A DNA stretch of 26,975 nt from Haplomitrium mnioides (GCA_049999725.1 JBNGIS010023609.1:1-26975); one strand, 5' to 3'; positions 1 to 9,339 are shown, counted from the first letter of the stretch. The notes: generated from the sequence alone by a model not told the origin. Numbers and translations are program-made.

Positions 1-747
1 CTCTTTGGATCATATGGTTGTAGAATTGGATGAGATGTCACCGCATCATTGAGTTGTTGAAATGCCACTTGCTCCTTGGTCGTCCATTTGAACTTTGCAT
101 CCTTCTCTAGTAAATCAGTAAGCAGAGCAGCAACATGAGCATAGTTATGAATGAATCTTCGATAAAAGCTTGCTAATCCATTAAAAGCTCGAACATCCTT
201 TGCATCCTTTGGTGTTGGCCACTCTGCAATAGACTTGATTTTCTCTTCCTCCATCTTGATGCCATCCGCACACACCTTATGCCCTAGATAAGTCACCTCT
301 TGCTTCCAGAACTTACACTTAGACTTCTTGCAATAAAACTTCCAATTGCGTAGTTGTTCAGTACCTCTTTTAGATGAGTACAATGCTCAATTTCACTTTT
401 ACTAAAGATAAGAATATCGTCCAAAAATACCAACACTGGGTTATCTAATAACCCATCAAAAACTCGATCCATTTGATCCATAAATATCGTCGGAGCATTA
501 GTAAGACCAAATGTAAGAACTTTTCATTCAAAATGCCCATACCTTGTGCGAAAAGTTGTCTTTGGTACATCATTTGGCTTGATTGGAATCTGCCAATAGC
601 CACTTCGAAGATCCAACTTAGAAAATAATTGTGCACCACTCAATTGATCCAACAAATCATCAATACGAGGTAGAGGATAAGCATTCTTTACCGTTTGATT
701 GTTCAATCTATGATAATTTGTACAAAGATGAAATCCACCGAAGGAAG
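1..747 (-). pseudogene. Ty3/gypsy pol fragment (reverse transcriptase and start of RNase H region)
   Basis: Read on the minus strand this is the palm and thumb of a Ty3/gypsy reverse transcriptase. Visible in order are [47 protein letters not shown], the catalytic FLDDIL box (about 410-425), YLGHKV and SFYRRF, ending in the tether before RNase H at the window edge. A Trp codon after GHFE has become TGA (524-526), and a frameshift lies near 350 between the catalytic box and the YLGHKV motif, so it is dead. The upstream (5') part of the domain is cut off at 747/748, where the LTR of element A begins. The rest presumably lies left of the window. It differs in sequence from the gypsy elements A, B and C to its right. 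The family assignment is secure; the lineage is not determined. Confidence 0.9.
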
Positions 748-1121
748 TGGTAGTCAATCAATTTTAGGATACGATTAGATTACTTGCCTTTGAAGTCACT
801 TTTGGTGAAGAGTCACTTTTAGGTTACTTGCATTTGAAGTAACTTTTGGTAGAGAGTCACCTTTAGATCTGAAATGAGAAGTGACTTGTAAGTGAAGTAA
901 GAGGGATGACACCCTCTTCTCTTGTATAAATAGAAGGGCTTCTTAACCCAGCTCCTCATTCTGGAGTTCCTCTCGAATCACTTGGGTTATTTGGTTGCTT
1001 GGCTTTTGTTTGCACTCTTGGTCTTAGCTTAGACCTTGAGTTGCTTTTGGTTGAAGAACTCTATTAGAGTTCACCATGAGTTCTTACTCATTTGGATTTG
1101 GTCTATGAGATTTTTTTTACA
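748..1121 (+). repeat. 5' LTR of gypsy element A
   Basis: This 374-bp LTR starts TGGTAGT and ends TTTTACA, the usual TG...CA ends, and it directly precedes the primer-binding site. It aligns along its length with 7163-7534. The U3 part contains a diverged 44-45 bp tandem duplication (about 778-867, each copy starting ATTACTTGC or GTTACTTGC). A TATA box, TATAAATAG, lies at 925-933 and would drive the retroelement transcript. Confidence 0.9.
925..933 (+). promoter_or_regulatory. TATA box of LTR A
   Basis: TATAAATAG sits mid-LTR, preceded by a CT-rich stretch. The same motif is kept in the array copies near 7923 and 8247, while the full 3' LTR has a damaged version (TATAACTGG near 7340). Confidence 0.65.
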
Positions 1122-1122
1122 T

Positions 1123-1134
1123 TGGTATCAGAGC
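1123..1134 (+). other. Primer-binding site (tRNA-iMet type) of element A
   Basis: TGGTATCAGAGC lies one base after the LTR end. It is the standard complement of the 3' end of plant initiator tRNA-Met, which primes minus-strand DNA synthesis in plant LTR retrotransposons. It fixes the LTR boundary and the orientation. Confidence 0.9.
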
Positions 1135-1150
1135 TACGGTTTGTTTTGGT

Positions 1151-2077
1151 ATGAGCTACATGGAGAATCAAGAGGAGGTGATTCAAGCAATGGAACAACG
1201 ACTTGAACATCTTTCACGCCTTTTGGATGTGGGAATAAAAGAGCTCCAAACAACCCTTATAGCAAGCCAACAACAAACAAATATGTTGATAGCGGAAATG
1301 GTGAAAATGCGGTTGCAACAAGAGAACGGAGAAGGGAGTCAAGAATTACTACTTCAAAAGATGAGCAAATCATGTAAAGTGGACGCTTATAGAGGAAGCC
1401 GTATGATCGGTGTTGTAGAAGGATGGGTGTATCGGATGGAAGTTCATATATCATATAATTCGCATGCATCAGATTTGGAGAATGGGCTATTTGCAAGATC
1501 CTTTTTAACACAGCAAGCATCTATTTGGCTACAAGAATGGGAGCGACCAAAAAATGCACGAGGAGAACAACTTTTGTGGAGCAGCCTTAAAGAATGCTTA
1601 CTACAAAATTTCAAAGCAGTAGACTCTATATTAACCGCAATGACTAAGCTTTGGGAATTAGATCAACAAGGCAGTGTTGCAAGGTACATTGAAGAGTTTC
1701 AAAGCCTACAAGTCTAAATTATAGATATGAGTTCAGCCGAAGTCCTCGACAAATTTTTGCAAGGATTAAAAAGAAAGATTCGAGGGGAAGTTATGATACG
1801 CAATTCGAAGGATGTTAACAAAGTCATCTCATTTTCTCAAAGAATTGAAGGAACATTGGGGATTGTCCAAACATGAGGGAATTATGGCTCAATGCCTATG
1901 GAGTTGGGACATATTAGAAGAAAAGATTTCAATCGCCCCAATCAACAACTAGGAGGATCTTACAATGGTATAGAAAGAAGAACTGAAGAACGACGAGAAA
2001 CACGAATATGTTATAATTGTGGGCGAATAGGGCATATTGCACCAAATTGTAGAGCAGTACGATATAATCAAGGGTGA
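1151..2077 (+). pseudogene. Ty3/gypsy gag (capsid and nucleocapsid), broken
   Basis: One reading frame starting 17 bp after the primer site, with two premature stops (TAA 1715-1717, TGA 1874-1876), ends in TGA at 2075-2077. The N-terminal third is Gln/Glu-rich and probably coiled coil. The middle, with FLTQQASIWLQEWE and the segment through YIEEFQSL, matches the plant retrotransposon gag domain. Near the C-terminus is a CCHC zinc knuckle, CYNCGRIGHIAPNC (about 2009-2050), which would bind the genomic RNA. Gag assembles the cytoplasmic virus-like particle. It may belong to element A, whose primer site it follows, or to element B; the sequence does not decide this. Pol follows in a different frame. 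Confidence 0.85.
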
Positions 2078-2254
2078 GTGTTTTGAAGGCCTCTTCATAA
2101 TGTCAATAATGGAGAAGATGAAGAATGTCAAGGAATTGATGGGCGCTAGTAAAAGAACCTCGTGGTTTGCTGGGACAAAGAAGAAAGGCGAGGAAAAGTT
2201 TCGACAAAAGCAAATATACTATATAGATAAACAAAAAAAATGGAGGACTAATTG

Positions 2255-4060
2255 TGCTGGATGGATGGATGGATGGATTTGCAATCAGAGTTTTGGTGGA
2301 CTCTAGAGTGGAGGAAAATTATCTGTCATGAGCGATAGCCTTTTATTTGAAATTACCAATTGAGAAAGAAGAGCACGAGGTGGTTGAAATGGCAAATGGC
2401 CAAAGTGAGTCTATTGAACGTCTGTCTCAAACTATGGCTCTACATATGGGTAGCTATAAAGAAAATTTGGAGTGGAAGATCGCAACATTGACGAGATATG
2501 ACGCAATTCTTAGAATGAAATGGCTACGAAGATATAACCCGCAAGTAGATTGGCGTAATAGTACACTCACGACTTCTCAATGGAAGATTTGGGGAGAGAG
2601 AGTATGACCTCATTCAAGGCACCTACCCTTATATGTGATTGGCGCATATTCCATAAAGAAACAAGATACAATGCTTTTGGGGCTTATACGTGAACTCACA
2701 GTTGAGAAAAAGGACTCAAAGCATAAAGTTCCCCATGATGTTCAAGGTATTTCGAAGGAGTTTCATGACGTCTTTCCCCATGATTTACCCCATTGATTGC
2801 CGCCCAAAAGATGCATTGATTATCAGATTGAGGTTTTTCCAAGAAGTATTCTACCATGCAAAGCAACGTATCGATTGCCTCCTCATGAACTCAAGGAATG
2901 CAAATCTCATATTACTGAGTTGTTGGAGAAGGGGTTCATTCAGCCAAGTATATCTCCTTATGGTGCACTAGTATTATTTGTGAAGAAGAAAGATGGGAGT
3001 ATAAGAATGTGTATCGACTATTGAGCACTCAACCAACAAACAGTGAAAAATAAATATCCGTTACCTAGAATGGATGATTTGTTTGATCAACTTCAAGGAG
3101 CAAATTACTTCACAAAGTTAGATTTGAGAAGCGGATGTACTCAAATCCGAATTGCAGAAGGTGATGTGCAAAAAACATCATTTCAAAGTCGATATGGGCA
3201 TTTTGAATACCTTGTTATACCTTTTGGATTAACTAATGCTCCTGCCACATTTATGGGCCATATGAATGATATTTTTCGATCTTTTTTGGATAAGTTTGTT
3301 ATTGTATTTTTGGATGACATTCTCATCTACAGCAAGAATCTTCAAGAGCATCAACAACACCTTCCTACGGTATTAAAAGTACTTCGAATTCACAAGTTAT
3401 ATGTGAAGATGTCAAAATGTGAAATTGGGAAAAGGGAGGTGGACTACTTGGGTCATCGTGTGAGTGCAGCAGGAATCCAAGTTATGGATCAGAAAGTAGA
3501 GGCAATTCAGAAGTGGGAAGCTCTTAGTGATCACACACAACTACGAGGATTTTTGAGGCTAATCGGGTTTTATCGTCGATTTGTGAAAGGTTTTGCACAA
3601 ATAACAGAACCATTGACCAACTTGCTCAAGAAAAGTCATACGTTGACATGAGGAGCTACCGAAAAGTTGGCATTTCAAGCATTGAAGAAATCACTTCTTC
3701 ATGCTCATATTCTTAAATGGTATGATTCCAAAGGATCGATCAAACTTTCAGTGGATGCATGAGGTAAAGCCATAGGTGGAGTCTTGCAACAAGAATGGGA
3801 GGATGGTTGGCATTCTATTGCTTTCTTTTCTAGAAAATTAAGCGATGCAAAGAATTGGCGATTGTGTTATCAACCAAACATTGGAAGCACTATCTCGGAG
3901 ATAAGGAACTTGTGGTCGAAACCGATCATAAGCCTCGCATCTATCTAGAAACTCAGAAAAAGCTCTCAAAAAGGCAGATTCGATGGGTGGAGTGGTGATA
4001 ACGGTTCCATATGAAGCTGGTTTATGTGGAAGGAAAACGTTAGCTTGCAAATGCCTTAAT
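2255..4060 (+). pseudogene. Ty3/gypsy pol: protease, reverse transcriptase, RNase H
   Basis: The protease region (about 2270-2600) shows VLVDSR where DSG or DSA is expected; the active-site Gly is Arg (AGA, 2305-2307). Reverse transcriptase follows in the same frame: an EFHDVFPHDLP-type entry, [63 protein letters not shown], the catalytic [11 protein letters not shown] (about 3301-3333), YLGHRVS and [10 protein letters not shown]. RNase H starts at SVDA (about 3750) and includes GGVLQQE and AFFSRKLSDAKNW. It then loses residues and shifts frame near 3860 before ETDHKP (about 3916-3936). Stops include TGA at about 2330, 2605, 2794, 3022, 3649 and 3760. Several read as Trp or Arg codons changed by one transition. 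It is assigned to element B because it runs into B's integrase. Confidence 0.85.
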
Positions 4061-4064
4061 ACGC

Positions 4065-5557
4065 ATGCCTCAACTCAACGTCATGTCTGAAATTACAATT
4101 CATCCTACTTGGTGGACAAAACTGTTGGCTGTAGTAAAGACAGATGAAGAGATCATTGTCGTACAACAAAAGAGGCTGGTGAAAGAAGTAAGAGGATTGA
4201 TTTTCTTCCTAGATAAGGTATGGGTTCCTAATAATGTTAAGCTTCACTATGAAATTTTATATGAAGCTCATGATTCCGCAATAAGAGGTCATATTGGAAT
4301 TGAGAAGACTTTGGACAATCTTCATCGAGTTTATTATTGGCCTAAAATGCATCACGATGTGAAGGAATATGTTCGAAGTTGCTTGGCTTGTCAACAAAAC
4401 AAGGTTACCAACCTTAAATTAGGAGGCTTGTTGCAACCGTTACCTATCTCTAATCACCAATGGGAGCATGTCAGTATGGATATTGTGTGTGAACTCTCTC
4501 GTACTTCTATGAGCTATGATGTTATTGTTGTTTTTGTAGACAAGCTTAGCAAAATGATTCATATTCGTCCAACTACCAAATCAATGACAACACCTGAGCT
4601 TGTACAAATTTATTTGGAGGCAGTCTACTTGTATTATGGCATTTCCTAAGTTATTATTTTGGATTGAGCCATTCAATTCACTAGCATATTTTGGCGCACT
4701 ATATTTGGTCTTGTCAAAATCAAACTGGCTATATCTACTGCTTGTCACTCAGAATCTAATAGTCAAACTAAATGGGCCAACCGTACCATTGAAGATATGC
4801 TATGAGCTTTTACTTTGGAAGAACAACCGGAATGGGACTAGCTACTATCTCTTATGGAGTTCTCGTACACTAACTCCATCAATAGTTCAACACGCGCCAC
4901 ACCTTTCTTTTTGATGTATGGTGAGCATCCTACCACAATCTCTAGTCTTCAACATGCATCATCATCAACCTCTAAGAGTCCAGCCGTTGATGAGTTCCTT
5001 CATCGTCTACACCTTGGCATTCGACGAGCTAAGGAGAAAGTGGAAGTTGCTAGTAACCGACAAAAGCAATATGCTGATACTCATTGTCGCGAGGTGACCT
5101 TTGATATTGGTGACCAAGTCAGGTTCTTCATGTCCAATCTTCCTTTGCTTCATTCGCATAAGTTTAGTGCTCATTTTATTGGTCCTTTTGCTATCTCTGC
5201 TTGCATTGGAGAAGTTGTCTATCGGTTGCTTTTATCTTCTCATATGAAGACTCATCCAATCTTTCATGTCTCTTAACTCCGAGCTTTTGTCCTTCAGTTT
5301 GCCACTTTTACCAACACCCAAGAACCTCCTCCACTACCTAAGCTTATTGATGGTCATGAAGAGTATGAGGTTAAACAACTCTTGAAGAAACGTATACGGC
5401 GTCGCGGTCGTCATGAGATTGTGGAATATTTGGTTTGTTGGAAAAACTACCCTCTTTATGAAGCTACTTGGGAGTCTTTGGAGAATTTGGCTAATGCCTC
5501 CGCACTTGTCCACTGTTTTGAGAACTCTCTTACTCGCAACGAGGACGTTGCCTCTTA
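4065..5557 (+). pseudogene. Ty3/gypsy integrase with C-terminal chromodomain (element B)
   Basis: The HHCC zinc-binding domain is visible around AHDSAIRGHIGIEKT and CLACQQNK (about 4268-4400). The catalytic core starts at WEHVSMDIV, which holds the first Asp. The second Asp region is damaged: stops occur at about 4648 and 4660 and around the motif that should read as Asp-Arg-Asp before QFTS. After more stops, FSYTNSINSST and LMYGEHP continue the core, and YADTHCREVTFDIGDQV with HPIFHVS is the C-terminal DNA-binding part. Past a TAA at 5274-5276 the same frame encodes a chromodomain (about 5355-5535): EEYEVKQLLKKR, VEYLVCWKNYP and EATWESLENL. Chromodomains steer chromovirus insertion to histone-marked chromatin. 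The frame ends at TAA 5555-5557, just before the polypurine tract. Confidence 0.88.
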
Positions 5558-5570
5558 AAAAAGGGGAGGA
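5557..5570 (+). other. Polypurine tract of element B
   Basis: The A/G-only run AAAAAAGGGGAGGA directly precedes the LTR start at 5572. It is the expected site of plus-strand primer formation and fixes the 3' LTR boundary. Confidence 0.8.
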
Positions 5571-5571
5571 T

Positions 5572-6098
5572 TGTAATCATCCCTAACTTTAGTAAGCCAT
5601 GACCAGAAATAATGTAAGATATAGTGTCAACTATGTCTAGAAAGATATTACTAAGTTAGGGTAGCAAAATGAGATTGCTATTATAGAGAATTGGACATGT
5701 GGCAAGAGTAGAGAATGTCAACGAATTAAAGTGAAAGAGAGAGCCTAGATAAAGACACGTGGTAGAAGGAGAATTAAAGAGATAAAGATAAAGACACATG
5801 GCAGAAGGAGAATTAAAGAGAGATGGAAGGTTCTAAGGATAAGGATGTATGACAGATTGAGAATAAAATTAAAAGGTGGTCCAATCATAGTGAGAGAGAA
5901 AAGAGCGGTCCAATTAGAGGAGGATAGAAAAGGAACCAATAAGGTTCCTTCACCTATGTAAGCAATGAGAGTTCTATCAAGTATATAAAGCATGGAGAGT
6001 GCCTTGTTTCGCATCTCTTACCTTGTGAGTTTCTGAAGTCTTTGTGCGCTTCTCTTGTATGTGTTGTGCTAACTTATGCGAATGTAAGTAGTGTTACA
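5572..6098 (+). repeat. 3' LTR of gypsy element B
   Basis: This 527-bp LTR starts TGTAATC just after the polypurine tract and ends GTGTTACA, after which integrase coding of element A resumes. Its sequence is unlike LTR A, and no second copy exists in the window. It carries a TATA box (TATATAAAG, 5982-5990) and a 33-bp imperfect direct repeat with a G-box core (5748-5780 and 5787-5819). The five bases after it (GACAG) would be the target-site duplication, but the partner is missing. Confidence 0.82.
5982..5990 (+). promoter_or_regulatory. TATA box of LTR B
   Basis: TATATAAAG lies about 115 bp before the LTR end, which suits the U3/R boundary of a plant LTR. Confidence 0.6.
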
Positions 6099-7089
6099 GA
6101 CAGTGGATAGAGTGGATGCTTCACAATTGGCAAAGATTTATTTTGCTAAAGTATTTCCATATCATGGAATGCCAAAAGTACTTATATTTGATAGAGATCA
6201 ACGATTCACTAGGAAGTTTTGGCAAGAGGTATTCACAATTTTGGGTACCAAACTATCTATGTCTATGGCATATCATTCTCAAACAGATGGGCAAACCGAA
6301 CAGGCAAATCATACTCTGAAGGATATGCTTTGAGCGTTTATTAATATTCATCATATGGATTGGGATAGCTTTTCACCGGCTATAGAGTTTGCATACAACA
6401 ACTCCAAACAAGCAAGTACTGGTTTTTCTTCTTTCTTTCTTAATTCTAGTAAATATCCTCTTGTTCCTGATGGTTTGCTTTATCCTTTGTCTTCCAATGT
6501 TCCAAGTCTTTCTACCTTCCTGTCTTGTTTATCTTCCTCGTTGCAAGATGCGAGACTCCATCGTATTATTGCTCAAAATTGGCAAAAAATGTTTGCCGAT
6601 AAACATCGTTGTGATTGATCTTATCTTTTACATGATTGGCAAGTTATGTTATCAACTCATATTCTTCCATTGTCTTTAGATACTTAAGTCCGTAAGCTAT
6701 CTCATACTTGGATTGGTCTTTTCTCTATTTCTCAGAGTATTTCTCTCGTTGCTTATAAACTTGATCTTCCTTTTCATATGAAGATTCATCATATATTCCA
6801 TGTGTCTAAACTTAAGCCTTTTGTTTCTAGTCCATCTTGTTTTCCAAATCGTGTTCAACTTCCTCCTCCGTCCATTGTTGTTGATGATCATGAAGAATTT
6901 GAAGTAGACCGCATTTTGGCGAAAAGAGTTATCAAGCGCGGGCGGCATTTACAAGTTCAATACAAAGTTTTGTGGAAAGGCTATCCACTTCACGATGCTA
7001 CTTGGGAACCTTCTTCAAATCTTGAGAATACTCAAGAAGCTATTAAAATTTTTGAAAGTTGCAGCAATGACGATGACATCATTCACTAG
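6099..7089 (+). pseudogene. Ty3/gypsy integrase C-terminal half and chromodomain (element A)
   Basis: This begins mid-integrase immediately after LTR B, with VDASQLAKIYFAKVF. It keeps the second catalytic Asp in IFDRDQRFTRKFW and the catalytic Glu in SQTDGQTEQANH. The GPF-type C-terminal region follows, with DLPFHMKIHHIFHVSKLKPF, then a chromodomain (about 6893-7050): EEFEVDRILAKRV, VQYKVLWKGYP and DATWEPSSNL. The whole stretch stays in one frame with only three stops (TGA 6331-6333, TGA 6616-6618 and a TAA near 6684). It is therefore better preserved than the B copy, and the catalytic residues still present are intact. The missing N-terminal half should lie upstream but has been replaced by element B. 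The true stop TAG at 7087-7089 is followed by a purine-rich leader to the 3' LTR. Confidence 0.88.
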
Positions 7090-7139
7090 ACGGCGAGGAT
7101 TATGTAATAGTACAAGCAAAAGGTTGTGCTATTTATAAG

Positions 7140-7162
7140 AAAATAGAGAGGAGTGAAGAAAA
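7140..7162 (+). other. Polypurine tract of element A
   Basis: A purine-rich run (A and G with two T, including AGAGAGGAGTGAAGAAAA) directly precedes the 3' LTR of element A at 7163. Confidence 0.6.
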
Positions 7163-7534
7163 TGGTAGTGAGTCACTTTTAGGGAAAGATTAGATTACTT
7201 GTCTTTGAAGTCACTTTTGGTGAATAGGCACTTTTAGATAACTTGCATTTGAAGTCACTTTTGGTGGAGAGTCACCTTTAGTACTGAAATGAGAAGTGAC
7301 TTGTAAGTGAAGTAAGAGGGATGACACTCTCTTCTCTTGTATAACTGGAAGGGCTTCTTAGCCCCACCCCTAATTTTGGGGTTCCTCTTGAATCACTTGG
7401 GTTCTTTAGTTGCTTGGCTTTTGTTTGCACTCTTGGTCTTATCTTAGACCTTGAGTTGCTTTTGGTTGAAGAGCTCTATTAGAGTTCACCATGAGTTCTT
7501 ACTCATTTGGATTTGGTCTATGAGATTCTGTTAC
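7163..7534 (+). repeat. 3' LTR of gypsy element A
   Basis: It starts TGGTAGT and aligns with 748-1121 over its full length at roughly 90% by eye. It keeps the inner U3 duplication but has a damaged TATA box. Its 3' end has no clean TTACA terminus: the final TTAC runs straight into another LTR-derived unit that starts at the internal TTACTTGC motif. Confidence 0.85.
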
Positions 7535-8443
7535 TTGCATTTGAAGTCACTTTTGGTAGAGAGTTACCTTTAGGGCTCAAATGAGAAGTGACTTGTAAGT
7601 AAAGTAAGAGGGATGACACCCTCTTCTCTTGTATAAATGGAAGGGCTTCTTAGCCCCACCCTTAGTTCTGGAGTTCCTCTTGAATCACTTGGGTTCTTTA
7701 GTTGCTTGGCTTTTTTTTGCTCTCTTGGTCTAAGCTTGGACCTTGAATTGCTTTTGGTTGAAGAACTCTATTAGAGTTCACCATGAGTTCTTACTCATTT
7801 GGATTTGGTCTGTGAGATTCTTTTACTTGTATTTGAAGTCACTTTTGGTAGAGAGTCACCTTTAGAGCTGAAATGAGAAGTGACTTGTAAGTGAAGTAAG
7901 AGGGGTGACACCCTCTTCTCTTGTATAAATAGAAGAACTTCTTAGCTCCACTCCTCATTCTAGAGTTCCTCTTTAATCACTTAGGTTCTTTTGTTGCTTG
8001 GTTTTTGTTAGCACTCTTGGTCTTAACTTGAACCTTGAGTTGCTTTTGGTTGAAGAACTATATTAGAGTTCACCATGAGTTCTTACTCATTTGGATTTGG
8101 TCTATGAGATTCTTTTACTTGTATTTNNNNNNNNNNTGAGATTCTTTTACTTGTATTTGAATTCACTTTTGGTAGAGAGTCACCTTTAAGGCTGAAATGA
8201 ACAGCTACTTGCCAATGAAGTAAGAGGGATGACACCCTCTTTTCTTGTATAAATAGAAGGGCTTCTTAGCCTCACTTCTCATTCTCGAGTTCCTCTCAAA
8301 TCACTTGGGTTCTTTCGTTGCTTGGCTTTTGTTTGCACTCTTGGTCTTAGCTTAGACCATGAGTTGCTTTTGGTTGAAGAACTCTATTAGAGTTCACCAT
8401 GAGTTCTTACTCATTTGGATTCGATCTATGAGATTCTTTTACA
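7531..8443 (+). repeat. Tandem array of 292-bp LTR-derived units
   Basis: After the full LTR, head-to-tail units start at 7531, 7823, 8115 and 8147. Each begins TTACTTG(C/T)ATTTGAAG and ends TTTTAC. Two complete intervals are exactly 292 bp. Each unit equals the LTR without its first ~75 bp. The 8115 unit is cut by a 10-N gap (8127-8136) and the sequence restarts beyond it. The last unit ends in a proper TTTTACA at 8443. TATA boxes are kept in the units near 7635 (TATAAATGG), 7923 and 8247. The repeat joins where the LTR end and an inner site share a short TTAC match, so unequal crossing over or template switching is likely. Confidence 0.88.
8127..8136. other. Assembly gap, 10 N
   Basis: Ten N separate two copies of the same 22-bp sequence (8105-8126 and 8137-8158). 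This is the signature of contig ends that overlap but were not merged. Confidence 0.9.
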
Positions 8444-8502
8444 GTAGGTGTCATTTCCCAATAATTTGAAGGAGGTGGAGGGGTTTTTTAGCTGCGTTGG
8501 CT
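8444..8502 (+). pseudogene. First copy of the gypsy C pol start, before the gap
   Basis: 59 bp encoding the end of the RT-RNase H tether (frame with NNLKEVEGFFSCVG) lies right after the LTR end and is cut by the 100-N gap. The copy after the gap (8666-8724) differs at about three positions. Confidence 0.75.
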
Positions 8503-8602
8503 NNNNNNNNNNNNNNNNNNNNNNNNNNNNNNNNNNNNNNNNNNNNNNNNNNNNNNNNNNNNNNNNNNNNNNNNNNNNNNNNNNNNNNNNNNNNNNNNNN
8601 NN
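8503..8602. other. Assembly gap, 100 N
   Basis: Exactly 100 N, a conventional placeholder for a gap of unknown size. The sequence before it (LTR end plus the start of gypsy C pol) reappears after it at 8651-8724. Confidence 0.95.
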
Positions 8603-8665
8603 ACTCTATTAGAGTTCACCATGAGTTCTTACTCATTTGGATTCGGTCTATGAGATTCTTTTACA
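8603..8665 (+). repeat. LTR A end fragment after the gap
   Basis: The last 63 bp of the LTR unit, from ACTCTATTAGAGTTC to TTTTACA, directly joins gypsy C pol. It repeats the junction seen at 8443/8444 with only a few base differences. Confidence 0.85.
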
Positions 8666-9300
8666 ATAGGTGTCATTTCCCAATAATTTGAAGGAGATAG
8701 AGGGGTTTTTTAGCTGCGTTGGCTACTATAGAAGATTTATTAGCCAATTTGCAGTGATAGCCTTACTACTCACAAAAATGACTAAGGAGAGAAGTGACTT
8801 CCAGCCCACTCCGGAGCCGTTGACAAGTTTCTAAGAGCTGAAGAAGAGGCTGGCGAATGCTCTAGTGCTCATGCCGCCTAGTTGGGAGAAGGAGTTTCAC
8901 GTAATGATCAATGTACGAGGCTTTTGTATAGGAGCAGTGCTCAGTCAGTTGGATGAGGGACGACGGGATCATCCCATATATTTTGCGAGCAGAATGCTGT
9001 CCACCGTCGAGAAGAATTACTCTGCCATCGATCAAGAGGCACTAGGAATTATCTACGCATTGAAGAAATTCCGGTACTACCTCCTACACTATAAAGTAAT
9101 TTCCCACACTAATCACAACGCTCTAAAATAAATGGTAAACAAATCTGATGTGACGGGGAGGATTGTGAGATGGATGCTCCTCCTTCAAGAGTTTGATTTT
9201 GAGGTGCAGATCAAGCCAAGGAAGGCATACAGCAACGCGGATTTTTTCTCTACGATCGATGGACCGATTAATGAAGAAGGGGAGGATGACTCATTTCCAA
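8666..9300 (+). pseudogene. Ty3/gypsy element C: RT tether and RNase H
   Basis: This starts in the tether with GYYRRFISQFA and ALLLTKMTKE, then RNase H: GFCIGAVLSQLDEG, HPIYFASRMLSTVEKNYS, QEALGIIYALKKFRYYL, and later RWMLLLQEFDFEVQIKP with an ADFFSTIDG ending that corresponds to the usual ADFLSRI. Two catalytic Asp positions are Asn: MINV instead of a TDAS-like motif (8910-8912) and HTNHNALK instead of TDHNAL (9111-9113). Stops occur at 8834-8836 and 9129-9131. Nothing upstream of the tether is left, because LTR A abuts it. Wording such as LLQEFDFE and the later integrase motifs resembles the Athila/Tat side of gypsy rather than the chromoviruses. Confidence 0.85.
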
Positions 9301-9339
9301 ACGAATATCTCTTTCATGTCCGAGTAGGCAGACCAACGG

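Larger units (their letters stand above)
748..7534 (+). mobile_element. Composite Ty3/gypsy chromovirus: element A with element B nested or recombined inside
   Basis: Outer element A has a 5' LTR (748-1121), a primer-binding site (1123-1134), a terminal integrase-chromodomain segment (6099-7089) and a 3' LTR (from 7163). Between them lie gag, protease, reverse transcriptase, RNase H, integrase and a different chromodomain, followed by a polypurine tract and an unrelated LTR (5572-6098) assigned to element B. B's integrase (4065-5276) and A's (6099-6618) are clearly different proteins, so two elements are present. B's own 5' LTR is not found, so the A-to-B crossover must lie somewhere between the primer site and the B pol genes; its position cannot be fixed by eye. 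The two A LTRs differ at roughly one site in ten by eye, so the insertion is old. The 5-bp flanks (743-747 and after 8443) do not match as a target-site duplication. Confidence 0.8.

Noticed and set aside
748-7534. Endogenous viral element of another kind (pararetrovirus or an envelope-bearing element)
   Set aside because: No envelope or movement-protein region is seen after integrase. LTRs, primer site and chromodomains fit ordinary plant chromoviruses.
7531-8443. Regular repeats suggesting a CRISPR-like or centromeric satellite array
   Set aside because: The units are contiguous LTR copies with no spacers. The sequence is eukaryotic retrotransposon.
743-8448. Target-site duplication around element A and its array
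   Set aside because: The five bases before 748 (GGAAG) and after 8443 (GTAGG) or 8665 (ATAGG) do not match.
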